From an uncultured Clostridia bacterium (GTDB taxonomy: Bacteria > Bacillota > Clostridia > Oscillospirales > CAG-272): a stretch of 8,568 nt of DNA. Where the stretch lies: positions 1 to 8,568 of the forward strand of contig CAMFEL010000088.1 of NCBI GenBank assembly GCA_945949385.1, given 5' to 3'. Under the pieces are notes generated by a model. It worked only from the letters and a program-made list of their open reading frames with translations. It searched no databases and was not told where the DNA came from. The position numbers and the translations under genes were made by a program. Positions 1-6,893 of this stretch are shown piece by piece (within the stretch, counting starts at the first letter, position 1; every line of letters begins with the position of its first letter).

Positions 1-374
1 ATACTGTATTTTGCGCTCATGCCGTCGTAGTACTGGCTGTATTCGCCCGCTTCGGCTCCGACGCCGACCCCTCCACAAAGCGTATCCTTGAGAGGGGCGA
101 ATGTCTGACGGAGCTGCTGAAGCAGGGACAGGGAAGTCCCTATTCGCTGGCGCGGGAGATCGCGCTTCTTATCGCTTACCGTGACGGCGTGTTTGACAAA
201 ATTCCCGCGTCCGATATGGCGCTCTGCAAGAAGTCATTCCTTGACTTTATGGAGAAAAACGCGGCGCTGCAGTACGCTGAAATCGAAAAAAGCGGAGACC
301 TTACCGAGGGCTGTGAAGCGGATATGTCGCGCATTGCTTCCGATTGGAGAAAAAGTCGGGAGGCTTCGGTATGA
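1..374 (+). CDS. atpA: F-type ATP synthase alpha subunit, C-terminal fragment (5' end outside window)
   Basis: This is the last ~123 codons of the alpha subunit of F1, the non-catalytic nucleotide-binding subunit that alternates with beta in the cytoplasmic alpha3beta3 ring. The frame is open from base 3 to the TGA at 372-374. The family signature of the C-terminal helical domain is clear from base 33 on: LAVFARFGSDADPSTK, then a Glu-Arg-Gly turn and ELLKQ, as in other alpha subunits. The rest, through the final helix ending in RKSREASV, has the usual length and helical character. Its stop overlaps the gamma start in an ATGA, so the two genes are probably translationally coupled. Upstream of base 33 the same frame reads a hydrophobic run (CAHAVVVL) where the family has a conserved SYAQYREL-like stretch; this may be a sequence error or junction at the edge (see findings). 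The nucleotide-binding domain lies outside the window. Confidence 0.9.
   Translation, partial: TVFCAHAVVVLAVFARFGSDADPSTKRILERGECLTELLKQGQGSPYSLAREIALLIAYRDGVFDKIPASDMALCKKSFLDFMEKNAALQYAEIEKSGDLTEGCEADMSRIASDWRKSREASV
358..363 (+). promoter_or_regulatory. Ribosome binding site of atpG
   Basis: GGGAGG lies 7 nt before the ATG at 371 and inside the 3' end of atpA. It fixes the gamma start at 371 rather than at an in-frame ATG at 344, which lacks such a site and would add nine residues not found in the family. Confidence 0.8.
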
Positions 375-1255
375 GCAGTCTCGGTGAGATAAAGGGTCAT
401 ATTTCCGCCATTGAGCAGACGCGGCAGATAACCAACGCCATGTACCTTATATCCGCCTCCAAAATGCGCAGTACCATAAAGAAGATAGACTATAATGTAA
501 AGTATATGGCACGTCTGCGCTCTACCATGAAGGATATTCTTCTTCATACGGACGACCTTTCGGGTTACCATTTTATCAGGCGCAGAAAGGAAAGCCGCAA
601 TGTCCTTATTATCCTTGTCACGGGTGACAAGGGGATGTGCGGCGGATATAATCTTAACGCCGTCTCAAAGTTCAAGGAGACGGAGGAACAATTTGCAGGT
701 GAAGGTATTCGCATAGGCGCAGTCGGTATTGTGGGTGAGGAGTTTCTTGAGGGACGGGGCACCCCTCCCGATTACAAGTGGAGGGGCGTCATTCAGGACC
801 CCACTCTTTACAGCGCCCGTCAGATAGCCGCAACCGTTATTGACGAGTACGACAGCGGACGCGCCGACGAAATATATATGGTGTATACCAAATACAAAAA
901 TTCTATGGTGCAGACGGCGGATGTTATGCAGCTTTTGCCCATTGAGCTTGAAGACTTTGAGGACGTGGGCGTGGAATTTGCGGAGCGCACACAGCTTAAT
1001 TTCGAGCCGTCTCCCAAGGCGGTATTCGCAAATCTTGTTCCGCAGTATCTTATTGCTTTGATCTTCAATATGCTGGTGCAGTCCTCCACGGGAGAATATG
1101 CCGCCAGAATGAACGCCATGCAGACCTCTACCTCCAACGCTGACGAGATGCTGGCCGGGCTGCGCTTTGAGTACAACCGTACCAGGCAGCTTGACATTAC
1201 CAATGAGATCATCGAAATAGCAGCCACCGCCGGCACGGTTGCCGACAACTCTTGA
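371..1255 (+). CDS. atpG: F-type ATP synthase gamma subunit
   Basis: Gamma is the central rotating shaft of F1; it couples proton (or sodium) flow through the membrane rotor to catalysis in beta. The product is 294 residues, the usual length. The start at 371 gives the classic N-terminus MSSLGEIKGHISAIEQTRQI, followed by TNAMYLISASKMR, the equivalent of the usual TKAMKMVAAAKLR helix. Residues 83-94 (VTGDKGMCGGYN) match the conserved SSDRGLCGGYN segment of the Rossmann-like middle domain. The C-terminal helix (residues ~243-284) contains ARMNAMQTSTSNADEM and YNRTRQLDITNEIIEI, which match the family signature closely. The protein ends with an extra TVADNS tail after the usual end. Residues normally basic in the first helix (K-AMK) are Asn/Tyr here, a mild sign of a divergent enzyme. 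The gene overlaps atpA by 4 nt and precedes atpD by 22 nt. Confidence 0.96.
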   Translation: MSSLGEIKGHISAIEQTRQITNAMYLISASKMRSTIKKIDYNVKYMARLRSTMKDILLHTDDLSGYHFIRRRKESRNVLIILVTGDKGMCGGYNLNAVSKFKETEEQFAGEGIRIGAVGIVGEEFLEGRGTPPDYKWRGVIQDPTLYSARQIAATVIDEYDSGRADEIYMVYTKYKNSMVQTADVMQLLPIELEDFEDVGVEFAERTQLNFEPSPKAVFANLVPQYLIALIFNMLVQSSTGEYAARMNAMQTSTSNADEMLAGLRFEYNRTRQLDITNEIIEIAATAGTVADNS

Positions 1256-1264
1256 GGATGACTC

Positions 1265-1272
1265 GGAAAGGA
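1265..1272 (+). promoter_or_regulatory. Ribosome binding site of atpD
   Basis: GGAAAGGA sits 5 nt before the ATG at 1278. It decides for this ATG over an in-frame TTG at 1239, which would overlap atpG and add 13 residues unlike beta N-termini. Confidence 0.8.
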
Positions 1273-1277
1273 ATACC

Positions 1278-2666
1278 ATGAGTGAAGTTTCCAAGGGAAC
1301 TATAATAAAAATCCGCGGCTCCGTGCTTGATGTGCGGATCGACTCGGGCAGACTGCCCGCGGTCAAGGCTCTTGTGGTCTGCCCCGAAACCGGTCATCAC
1401 ATGGAGGTGGCGGCGCAGATTTCGGAAAATGCGGTGCGCTGTATCGCACTTGAGTCCACCGACGGACTTTTATGCGGCACCGCCTGCGAAAGCAACGGCG
1501 AGACCATAAAGGTGCCTGTGGGAGACGCCGTTATCGGCAGAGTAGTGGATGTTCTCGGCAGACCTATTGACGGCGGCGGCGAGATCGCCGCGGAAAAGAC
1601 TATGTCCATACACCGTCTGCCTCCGACACTCAGCGAGCAGAAGCCTGTCAGCGAGCTGCTGGAAACGGGAATCAAGGTCATTGACCTGCTTGCTCCCTAT
1701 GCCAAGGGCGGCAAGATCGGTCTGTTCGGCGGCGCAGGCGTGGGCAAGACCGTGCTTATTATGGAGATGATCCACAATGTTGCTACAAATCACGGCGGTT
1801 ACTCCGTATTTACCGGCGTAGGCGAGAGAAGCCGCGAGGGCAATGAGCTTATTGAGGATATGAAGGACAGCGGCGTTATAAACAAGGCTATCCTTGCCTT
1901 CGGTCAGATGAACGAGCCTTCCGGCTCCCGTATGCGTGTGGCTCTTACGGGGCTTACCATGGCGGAGTATCTGAGAGACGAAAAAAAGCAGGATGTGCTT
2001 TTGTTTATCGACAATATTTACCGCTTTGTGCAGGCGGGCAGCGAGGTGTCAGCGCTTCTGGGCAGACTTCCTTCCGCGGTGGGCTATCAGCCTACTCTCG
2101 CTAACGAGCTGGGAGATCTGGAGGAGCGTATCGCTTCCACAAAGAACGGCTCCATAACCTCCGTTCAGGCGATATATGTGCCTGCGGACGATTTGACCGA
2201 CCCGGCGCCCGCAACGATTTTTACCCATCTTGACGCCACTACCGTGCTGTCAAGAAGCATTTCCGAGCTGGGTATTTACCCCGCCGTTGACCCTCTTGCA
2301 AGCGCAAGCCGCTTGCTGGAGCCGGAAATCGTGGGGGCGGAGCATTACAGAGTGGCTCACGCCGTGCAGGAATGTTTGCAGAGGTATGCGGAGCTTAAGG
2401 ACATAATAGCCATACTGGGTATGGATGAGCTTTCGGCACAGGATAAGCAGACTGTATACCGTGCCCGCAAGATACGCAACTTCCTGTCGCAGCCTATGAG
2501 CGTTGCCAAGGCGTTTACCGGTCAGGAGGGCAGATTCGTTCCCGTCAGGGATACGGTTGAGAGCTTCAGGCAGATAATCGACGGAGAGGCCGACGATATA
2601 CCGGAGGCGGCTTTCCTTAATGTGGGAGATATTGACGAGGCGAGAGCAAAAGCAAAAACGGTCTGA
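1278..2666 (+). CDS. atpD: F-type ATP synthase beta subunit (catalytic)
   Basis: Beta carries the three catalytic sites of F1 that make or hydrolyse ATP in the cytoplasm. The product is 462 residues, normal for the family. In order: an N-terminal beta-barrel (about 1-78, starting KGTIIKIRGSVLDV); the P-loop GGAGVGKT at 151-158; the catalytic glutamate E183 in GERSREGNEL; the Walker B strand LLFIDN at 241-246, followed by IYRFVQAGSEVSALLGR; PSAVGYQPTL at 265-274; VPADDLTDPAPA at 301-312; GIYPAVDPL with the adenine-stacking Tyr at 332-340; and the C-terminal DELSAQD (383-389), the variant here of the DELSEED torque loop. All key catalytic residues appear present. Small departures from consensus (MNEPSGSRMR for MNEPPGARMR, GERSREGNEL for GERTREGNDL) suggest a divergent but working enzyme. 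It is flanked by atpG (22 nt upstream) and atpC (20 nt downstream). Confidence 0.98.
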   Translation: MSEVSKGTIIKIRGSVLDVRIDSGRLPAVKALVVCPETGHHMEVAAQISENAVRCIALESTDGLLCGTACESNGETIKVPVGDAVIGRVVDVLGRPIDGGGEIAAEKTMSIHRLPPTLSEQKPVSELLETGIKVIDLLAPYAKGGKIGLFGGAGVGKTVLIMEMIHNVATNHGGYSVFTGVGERSREGNELIEDMKDSGVINKAILAFGQMNEPSGSRMRVALTGLTMAEYLRDEKKQDVLLFIDNIYRFVQAGSEVSALLGRLPSAVGYQPTLANELGDLEERIASTKNGSITSVQAIYVPADDLTDPAPATIFTHLDATTVLSRSISELGIYPAVDPLASASRLLEPEIVGAEHYRVAHAVQECLQRYAELKDIIAILGMDELSAQDKQTVYRARKIRNFLSQPMSVAKAFTGQEGRFVPVRDTVESFRQIIDGEADDIPEAAFLNVGDIDEARAKAKTV

Positions 2667-2673
2667 GACCGGG

Positions 2674-2680
2674 AAAGGAG
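2674..2680 (+). promoter_or_regulatory. Ribosome binding site of atpC
   Basis: AAAGGAG lies 6 nt before a TTG at 2687. This near-perfect site supports the TTG as a real start; no ATG or GTG competes at this spacing. Confidence 0.85.
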
Positions 2681-2686
2681 CGCGCT

Positions 2687-3091
2687 TTGAACACTTTCAA
2701 GCTTGAGGTGCTGACACCGAGGCGTGAGTTTTACAGCGGAGATGTGGAAGCTGTTACTATCGTGCTTGAGGACGGTGAAATGACTCTTCTGAAAGATCAC
2801 GAGCCTATGCTGGCGGCTCTTGAAATAGGCGAGATGCGAATAAAGACAGCCGACGGCTGGAAAAACGCCTTTGCCTCTCAGGGCTTTGTTGAGGTGCGCC
2901 CCGACGAGACGCTGATTTTCGTACAGACCTGCGAATGGCCTGAGGATATTGACGAGGCAAGGGCCGAGGAAACGCGGCAGAGAGCCGCGGAGGCTATGCG
3001 GCAGAAGCTGAGCATTATCGAATACAAGGAAAGTCAGGCGGCTCTTGCAAGGTCGATGATGCGTCTGAGAGTTAAGAAACATCTGAACTGA
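2687..3091 (+). CDS. atpC: F-type ATP synthase epsilon subunit
   Basis: Epsilon binds the foot of gamma and regulates ATP hydrolysis by moving its C-terminal helices. The gene starts with TTG at 2687, chosen by its strong SD and by the family N-terminus (MNTFKLEVLTPRREFYSGDV). The product is 134 residues, the usual length. Residues 1-~84 form the beta-sandwich (EVLTPRR, Asp-Gly-Glu turn, DHEPMLAAL, IGEMRI). Residues ~86-134 form the two-helix regulatory arm. The first helix opens with IDEARA at 88-93, matching the I(L)DxxRA ATP-binding motif described for Bacillus PS3 epsilon. R99, R122 and R126 also fall where I recall the PS3 contact arginines. This suggests that ATP can stabilise the folded-down, non-inhibitory form; that is inferred from the motif only. 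It is the last gene of the operon and is followed at once by a strong terminator. Confidence 0.95.
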   Translation: MNTFKLEVLTPRREFYSGDVEAVTIVLEDGEMTLLKDHEPMLAALEIGEMRIKTADGWKNAFASQGFVEVRPDETLIFVQTCEWPEDIDEARAEETRQRAAEAMRQKLSIIEYKESQAALARSMMRLRVKKHLN

Positions 3092-3107
3092 TATATCCGG
3101 AATACAG

Positions 3108-3155
3108 AAGAATCGGCTTGCCGCGGGGCTGTCCCGCGGCAAGCCGATTCTTTTT
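3108..3155 (+). terminator. Rho-independent terminator of the atp operon
   Basis: A perfect 20-bp stem pairs 3108-3127 with 3133-3152 around a 5-nt loop (GCTGT). The 3' arm runs into a T-tract at 3151-3155. It begins 16 nt after the atpC stop. The very GC-rich upper stem makes it strong for + strand transcripts. Read from the - strand the same stem is followed by CTTCTGTATT, only moderately T-rich, so it may also stop the convergent mrnC transcript, with lower efficiency. The mrnC stop codon lies 2 nt beyond the T-tract. Confidence 0.95.
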
Positions 3156-3157
3156 GT

Positions 3158-3559
3158 TCACTCGGATACATTAAAACCAATATTGAACAGCTCCTGCAGC
3201 CGTTTTGTGTCGCCGCACAGATAAACATATGCAAACACACATTCAAGTCCAGTGGCGCGGCTGTATTGGGTGTGAGTCGCGCTTTTCGGTGAGGTATGGG
3301 TGTTATTTCTGCCGCGCTTGTATATGTCGGCTTCCTCGTCGGTAAAAACGGGCAGCAGCCTTTCGGCGGCGGCGCTTTGCGCCACCGCCGTCACATATGA
3401 CGCCGCCTTTTCCTGCGGGCGGGGTATGCCCTCTGTTACAAGCTTTTTTCTGACCATAAGCTCCATTACCGCGTCTCCCAGATAAGCAAGGTGGGAGGTG
3501 GGCATTAGGTATGCTTTGCTTTTATCGGTGACGGGGGAGGGTATTTGTTTTTCGTCCAT
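3158..3559 (-). CDS. mrnC: Mini-ribonuclease III (23S rRNA maturation)
   Basis: Mini-III is a homodimeric RNase III lacking the dsRNA-binding domain; in Bacillus it trims the double-stranded ends of 23S precursor rRNA. The ATG at 3559 gives 133 residues, close to the family length (about 130-145). The RNase III signature LAYLGDAVMEL lies at 24-34 with metal-binding Asp29 and Glu33. YKRGRNN at 80-86 matches the conserved KRGRNA segment, and the final helix LECVFAYVYL at 105-114 carries the catalytic-type Glu106. The conserved ATSYV-like motif appears as AASYVTAVAQ (52-61). An in-frame TTG at 3625 would overlap the upstream transglutaminase gene by 44 nt and add a non-conserved tail, so the ATG 22 nt after that gene's stop is preferred, although its SD is weak. 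It is probably co-transcribed with the transglutaminase gene. Confidence 0.93.
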   Translation of the reverse strand: MDEKQIPSPVTDKSKAYLMPTSHLAYLGDAVMELMVRKKLVTEGIPRPQEKAASYVTAVAQSAAAERLLPVFTDEEADIYKRGRNNTHTSPKSATHTQYSRATGLECVFAYVYLCGDTKRLQELFNIGFNVSE

Positions 3560-3581
3560 AATTTTATTATCCGTTTTTGTT

Positions 3582-6500
3582 TTATATTCTGTGGCTGATG
3601 TATCGGGCGGTAAGCCGTCTTGCAAGGGGCAGTCTCTTATAGCCCTCGGTTATAAGATCGGAGCAGAATTCGGCGCATTGCTGCGCTTCCTCGAAGCTGA
3701 GACCGTGACCGAACTCCTCTTTTTGCAAAAGAAGTATCACATCTCCCGCGTCAATGTTTGAAATCCCTGTAAGGTCTCGCCGCAGGCGCTCTGCGTAATC
3801 GCTTGCAAGCTCACCCTTTTCGGGGGCAGCGCCAAGCAGTGACAGGATATCCGTTATCCAGTCATGCATTTTTCTTACGGCTCCTCTTTGGTCAAAACCT
3901 TCTTTTTCGAACATTTCACGGCGTCTTGCACAGTTTATTACTCCGAATTTTTTCTCCGATGCCGCCGCCGCTTTTTTGATGATATGCTTTATAAGAAGTC
4001 TTATAAGAAAGGCTGCAAGGCATACTGCAAGAGCGATGCAGACGGCGCGGATAAACATGGCAAGCTCCGCGGCAAATCTTTCCATGGCTGCAGCTTCTCC
4101 GTCGTCGCCCTCCGGTACGGCGGAGGGGATGTGCGGCTTCTCTGAAGGCTCGTCGCCGTCTTCTTTTTCGTTATCCTTACCGTTTTCGTCCTTTTCCTGC
4201 TCTTCCGGCGTTGTGTCAATGGTGGCACCGGAGGCGCGGTACATGGCGTCGGAGTACTCACCCGGCGTGACCTCAAACTGAAGCCATCCCATGCCGTCTA
4301 TATATACTTCGATCCATGCGTGGGCACATTCGGAATTTACGTATGCCCTATAGTCAGCCGTTTTGCCGCCCGCGGCTTTTTCAAAATCGCTTGCCACATA
4401 GCCCTCGGCATATCTTACGGGTATACCGTATTCCCGCAGCAGTGCGCATGCCGCTGTTGCAAAGTGGCTGCAATAGCCTTCCTTTACATCGGTGAGAAAC
4501 GCGTCAATTACCGGCTTTGTGCCGTCGTACAGAGAAGCGTCGGGCTCTTTTGTGTAGGTATAGTTATCCGCAAGATAGTCTGCCACCGCTTTGACCTTTT
4601 TCACCGTGGAGGCGGTTTCGTCAAAGCCTTCGGCGATTTTTACGGCCATCTCTTCAACGGCGGCTGAGCCGGAACGGTCGGTGCAGGCGTCATAGGCGTA
4701 AGCGCGGTAGGCTTTTTCCTTTTCCACATCGCTTAAAAACTGCTTTTGCTCCGTTTCGGTCATATAGCCGAAGTATCTTTCGCAAAGGCTTGTGCCCATG
4801 TGGCTTATCCCGTCATCGGAAAGCTTTTTTTCAAACTCCGCTATGAGAGAGGGAAGCTCGCCCTTGTCGGTCTCAAGATTTTCTATTATGAAATCGCAGC
4901 AGCGGCTGTAATATTCGGAGGAGGCGCCCATATTGTCAAGGGCGTTTTTTCTGCTCATGGCGGGAACAAAGGATATGGTGCTGTATCCGCTGCCGTACTT
5001 ATAGAAGCGTGAGGAATACACGCCGTCATAGTATACGGAATACTTATATTGGGCGTCGTCAAGAGTGCCGTAGCGCATAAGCATATAATCCGTATTCATA
5101 TGAGAGGGCACGAACAGCAGACGGCTGGAGCCGCTGACGCGCCACACGCTTACATGCTGCTCGGAAAAACCGTAGTTATAAAATTCTCTCGTTTCACCGT
5201 CCGTTTTCTCGGACACGGAGGGGTAGACATACTTATAAAAAGCGGTGCTTATGCTGTCCGGGGTGAAATCCCTGCCGAAGGTCTCGCGGTAACTGAGCAC
5301 CGTATCATAGTCCGCGCTGCTCCATGTGCCCCCCTCCCAGTCGAAATCCGAGCCTATCCAGCTTCTCAGATAGATATTGTCGGTTTGGTCGGACTCTACC
5401 TGAAAAATAGTTCTCGTATCCTTGTATTCAAGAGGTTCGAAGCTTACGGTACGGGGCGTAAGCTCGTCAATTCCGTAGGCGTACAGCTCGTTCAGATCCA
5501 CATCGTCGCCCCGCAGATAGGCGGTCACATAGATCCTTGCGGCGTTTACGCGGTTGTCGATAGCCGGGATGGTGCGGAAGTTGGAGTTTACCGACAGCAG
5601 GGGAATCAGCACGGCTATAAGGGCGATAAGCGCCGCTCCCATGCCGGCGTAGCCTCCCGCAAAGGAGGCGCGGCGCGCTTCCTTTCTGTCACGGCGGCGG
5701 CGAAGCCGCAAGGCTTTTTTCTCTGTAAGCTTTTGAATTTTTGCGGCTTTTCTTTCTTCTTTTGCGTTCGCTCTAAGCGTATGAGCGGCTTTTGCCGCCT
5801 CCTGCTTTTTGCCGCTTTTTTTGAGCTGTCGGATGTTCTTTTTCTCCGCTTTTTTGGCGGCGCGTCTGTTCTTCTCCGCAAGCTTTTCGGAGAGTCGCAG
5901 GGCTTTTTCTGCCCTTCTTTCGTCGGCTTCTTTTTTTCTTTTTTCTATGTATACCGCACGCCTTGCGGCTCTCGCCGCTTTTTTATCCATTCCCGCTTCA
6001 AGGGCGGTATGATACATAAGATCGGCTCTTTCCCGGAGTGCGGTTTTCTCTTCACGCTCTGTGCGGTGCTTTTCTCTTTTTTCGGCTTTCCGGCGCAGGC
6101 GCTCGGCTTTTTTTGCGGCGCGGTTTTCGAGATTTCCGCAATAGCGGCGGTCGTAGACCTTGAGAGCTACGGCACCGCATATGAACACGATGAAAAATGC
6201 CGTTCCCGCGTTGCCGTAGGGCAGATTGTAGGTGAGAACAGGCGCGATGACCGCTGCGGAGAACAGCGCCAGAGGGATGATCCTGACCTTTTTCTGAACG
6301 GTAAAGTACAGTATGAGCCCTACAAGCGTACAAAGGAGAAACACGCCGCAAAAACGCTGCGGATCGCTTACGGCATAGGCGGCAGAGGAATAGTCGTAAC
6401 CGTCGCTTACCATATAGTTGCCCAGAGAATAATAGCCGTAGGAGACTACGTGGTACAGGGCAAAGTTATACACCCTTACGGCGCTCTGCACGGTGAATTC

Positions 6501-6893
6501 AACGGGATTGCCGTATGAATATGCAACAGCTCCCATATATATTCCGGTGTAAACGAAGGGCACTGCGGCGGCAAATATGCGGTTTACCGAAGCCAGACCG
6601 CAGGCGAGGGCCGGAGCAAGGGAGACAAGGGCTATAAAGCCCGTGCTTACGTAAAGCGATCTCCAGTCCGCCGCCGCCGTAAGTCCCGCGGCGCCGCATA
6701 TAAACGATGTAATTCCGAAAATGCCTATGTATACCAGCAGCGTGCGCAGAAAAAGCCCTATATAAGTTACGGCGGGGGACATATTCCGCGAGGGCGGAAT
6801 ATACACGCTTTTCGGCTTTTGCCGTTTTTTCTTTTGACTTCGGAGCCGCGCCCGGATTCGGTGTGCGGATCCTGTAATATCGGTCTTTTTCAA
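3582..6893 (-). CDS. TgpA-like membrane transglutaminase with large basic cytoplasmic insertion
   Basis: A membrane protein of the TgpA/DUF3488 type: transmembrane bundle, extracytoplasmic transglutaminase-like domain, last membrane helix, DUF4129-like tail. Length is 1103 residues, much longer than the usual ~650-750. After a basic N-terminus (1-40) come likely membrane helices at about 44-72, 82-101, 104-126, 181-199, 203-222, 228-246 and 413-434, then 943-969. This topology puts the catalytic domain outside and both the 249-410 insertion and the 970-1103 tail in the cytoplasm. The insertion is Lys/Arg/Glu/Ala-rich (about 60 Lys/Arg in ~160) and likely a long helix or coiled coil. The transglutaminase core (about 755-880) has Cys808 in EGYCSHFATAA, His858 in CAHAWIEVYIDGMGW, and Glu874 in FEVTPG where Asp is more usual. 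An acidic linker (about 893-935) follows. The start is a TTG at 6893 with a distant SD; an ATG at codon 38 is an alternative. Enzyme activity and substrate are unknown. Confidence 0.88.
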   Translation of the reverse strand: MKKTDITGSAHRIRARLRSQKKKRQKPKSVYIPPSRNMSPAVTYIGLFLRTLLVYIGIFGITSFICGAAGLTAAADWRSLYVSTGFIALVSLAPALACGLASVNRIFAAAVPFVYTGIYMGAVAYSYGNPVEFTVQSAVRVYNFALYHVVSYGYYSLGNYMVSDGYDYSSAAYAVSDPQRFCGVFLLCTLVGLILYFTVQKKVRIIPLALFSAAVIAPVLTYNLPYGNAGTAFFIVFICGAVALKVYDRRYCGNLENRAAKKAERLRRKAEKREKHRTEREEKTALRERADLMYHTALEAGMDKKAARAARRAVYIEKRKKEADERRAEKALRLSEKLAEKNRRAAKKAEKKNIRQLKKSGKKQEAAKAAHTLRANAKEERKAAKIQKLTEKKALRLRRRRDRKEARRASFAGGYAGMGAALIALIAVLIPLLSVNSNFRTIPAIDNRVNAARIYVTAYLRGDDVDLNELYAYGIDELTPRTVSFEPLEYKDTRTIFQVESDQTDNIYLRSWIGSDFDWEGGTWSSADYDTVLSYRETFGRDFTPDSISTAFYKYVYPSVSEKTDGETREFYNYGFSEQHVSVWRVSGSSRLLFVPSHMNTDYMLMRYGTLDDAQYKYSVYYDGVYSSRFYKYGSGYSTISFVPAMSRKNALDNMGASSEYYSRCCDFIIENLETDKGELPSLIAEFEKKLSDDGISHMGTSLCERYFGYMTETEQKQFLSDVEKEKAYRAYAYDACTDRSGSAAVEEMAVKIAEGFDETASTVKKVKAVADYLADNYTYTKEPDASLYDGTKPVIDAFLTDVKEGYCSHFATAACALLREYGIPVRYAEGYVASDFEKAAGGKTADYRAYVNSECAHAWIEVYIDGMGWLQFEVTPGEYSDAMYRASGATIDTTPEEQEKDENGKDNEKEDGDEPSEKPHIPSAVPEGDDGEAAAMERFAAELAMFIRAVCIALAVCLAAFLIRLLIKHIIKKAAAASEKKFGVINCARRREMFEKEGFDQRGAVRKMHDWITDILSLLGAAPEKGELASDYAERLRRDLTGISNIDAGDVILLLQKEEFGHGLSFEEAQQCAEFCSDLITEGYKRLPLARRLTARYISHRI
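5664..6149 (-). other. Region coding the low-complexity basic insertion of the TgpA-like protein
   Basis: Codons 249-410 of the transglutaminase gene encode repeated A/K/E/R clusters (such as RAAKKAEKKN and KALRLRRRRDRK) with few hydrophobic residues and no Pro. The coding strand is purine- and A-rich here, unlike the flanking parts. It separates the sixth and seventh predicted membrane helices, where most TgpA proteins have only a short loop. No exact nucleotide repeat was identified by eye. Confidence 0.8.

Noticed and set aside
124..141. A 6-bp hairpin (AGGGAC...GTCCCT) within atpA
   Set aside because: It is short, lies in conserved coding sequence, and has no T-tract; it is probably chance.
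665..1366. A 233-codon open frame on the - strand across the atpG/atpD junction
   Set aside because: It is antisense to two certain ATPase genes, has no SD and no recognisable motifs.
2522..3142. A 206-codon open frame on the - strand over atpC and the terminator
   Set aside because: It runs through the terminator hairpin and opposite conserved beta and epsilon coding sequence; it is a shadow.
3557..3625. TTG at 3625 as the mrnC start
   Set aside because: It would overlap the upstream gene by 44 nt and add 22 residues with no match to Mini-III; the ATG at 3559 fits the family length better.
5049..6518. A 489-codon open frame on the + strand, antisense to the transglutaminase gene
   Set aside because: It mirrors the codon bias of the real gene on the other strand, has no ribosome binding site of note, reads as low-complexity Phe/Gly/Arg runs opposite the Lys/Arg/Glu tract, and resembles no family.
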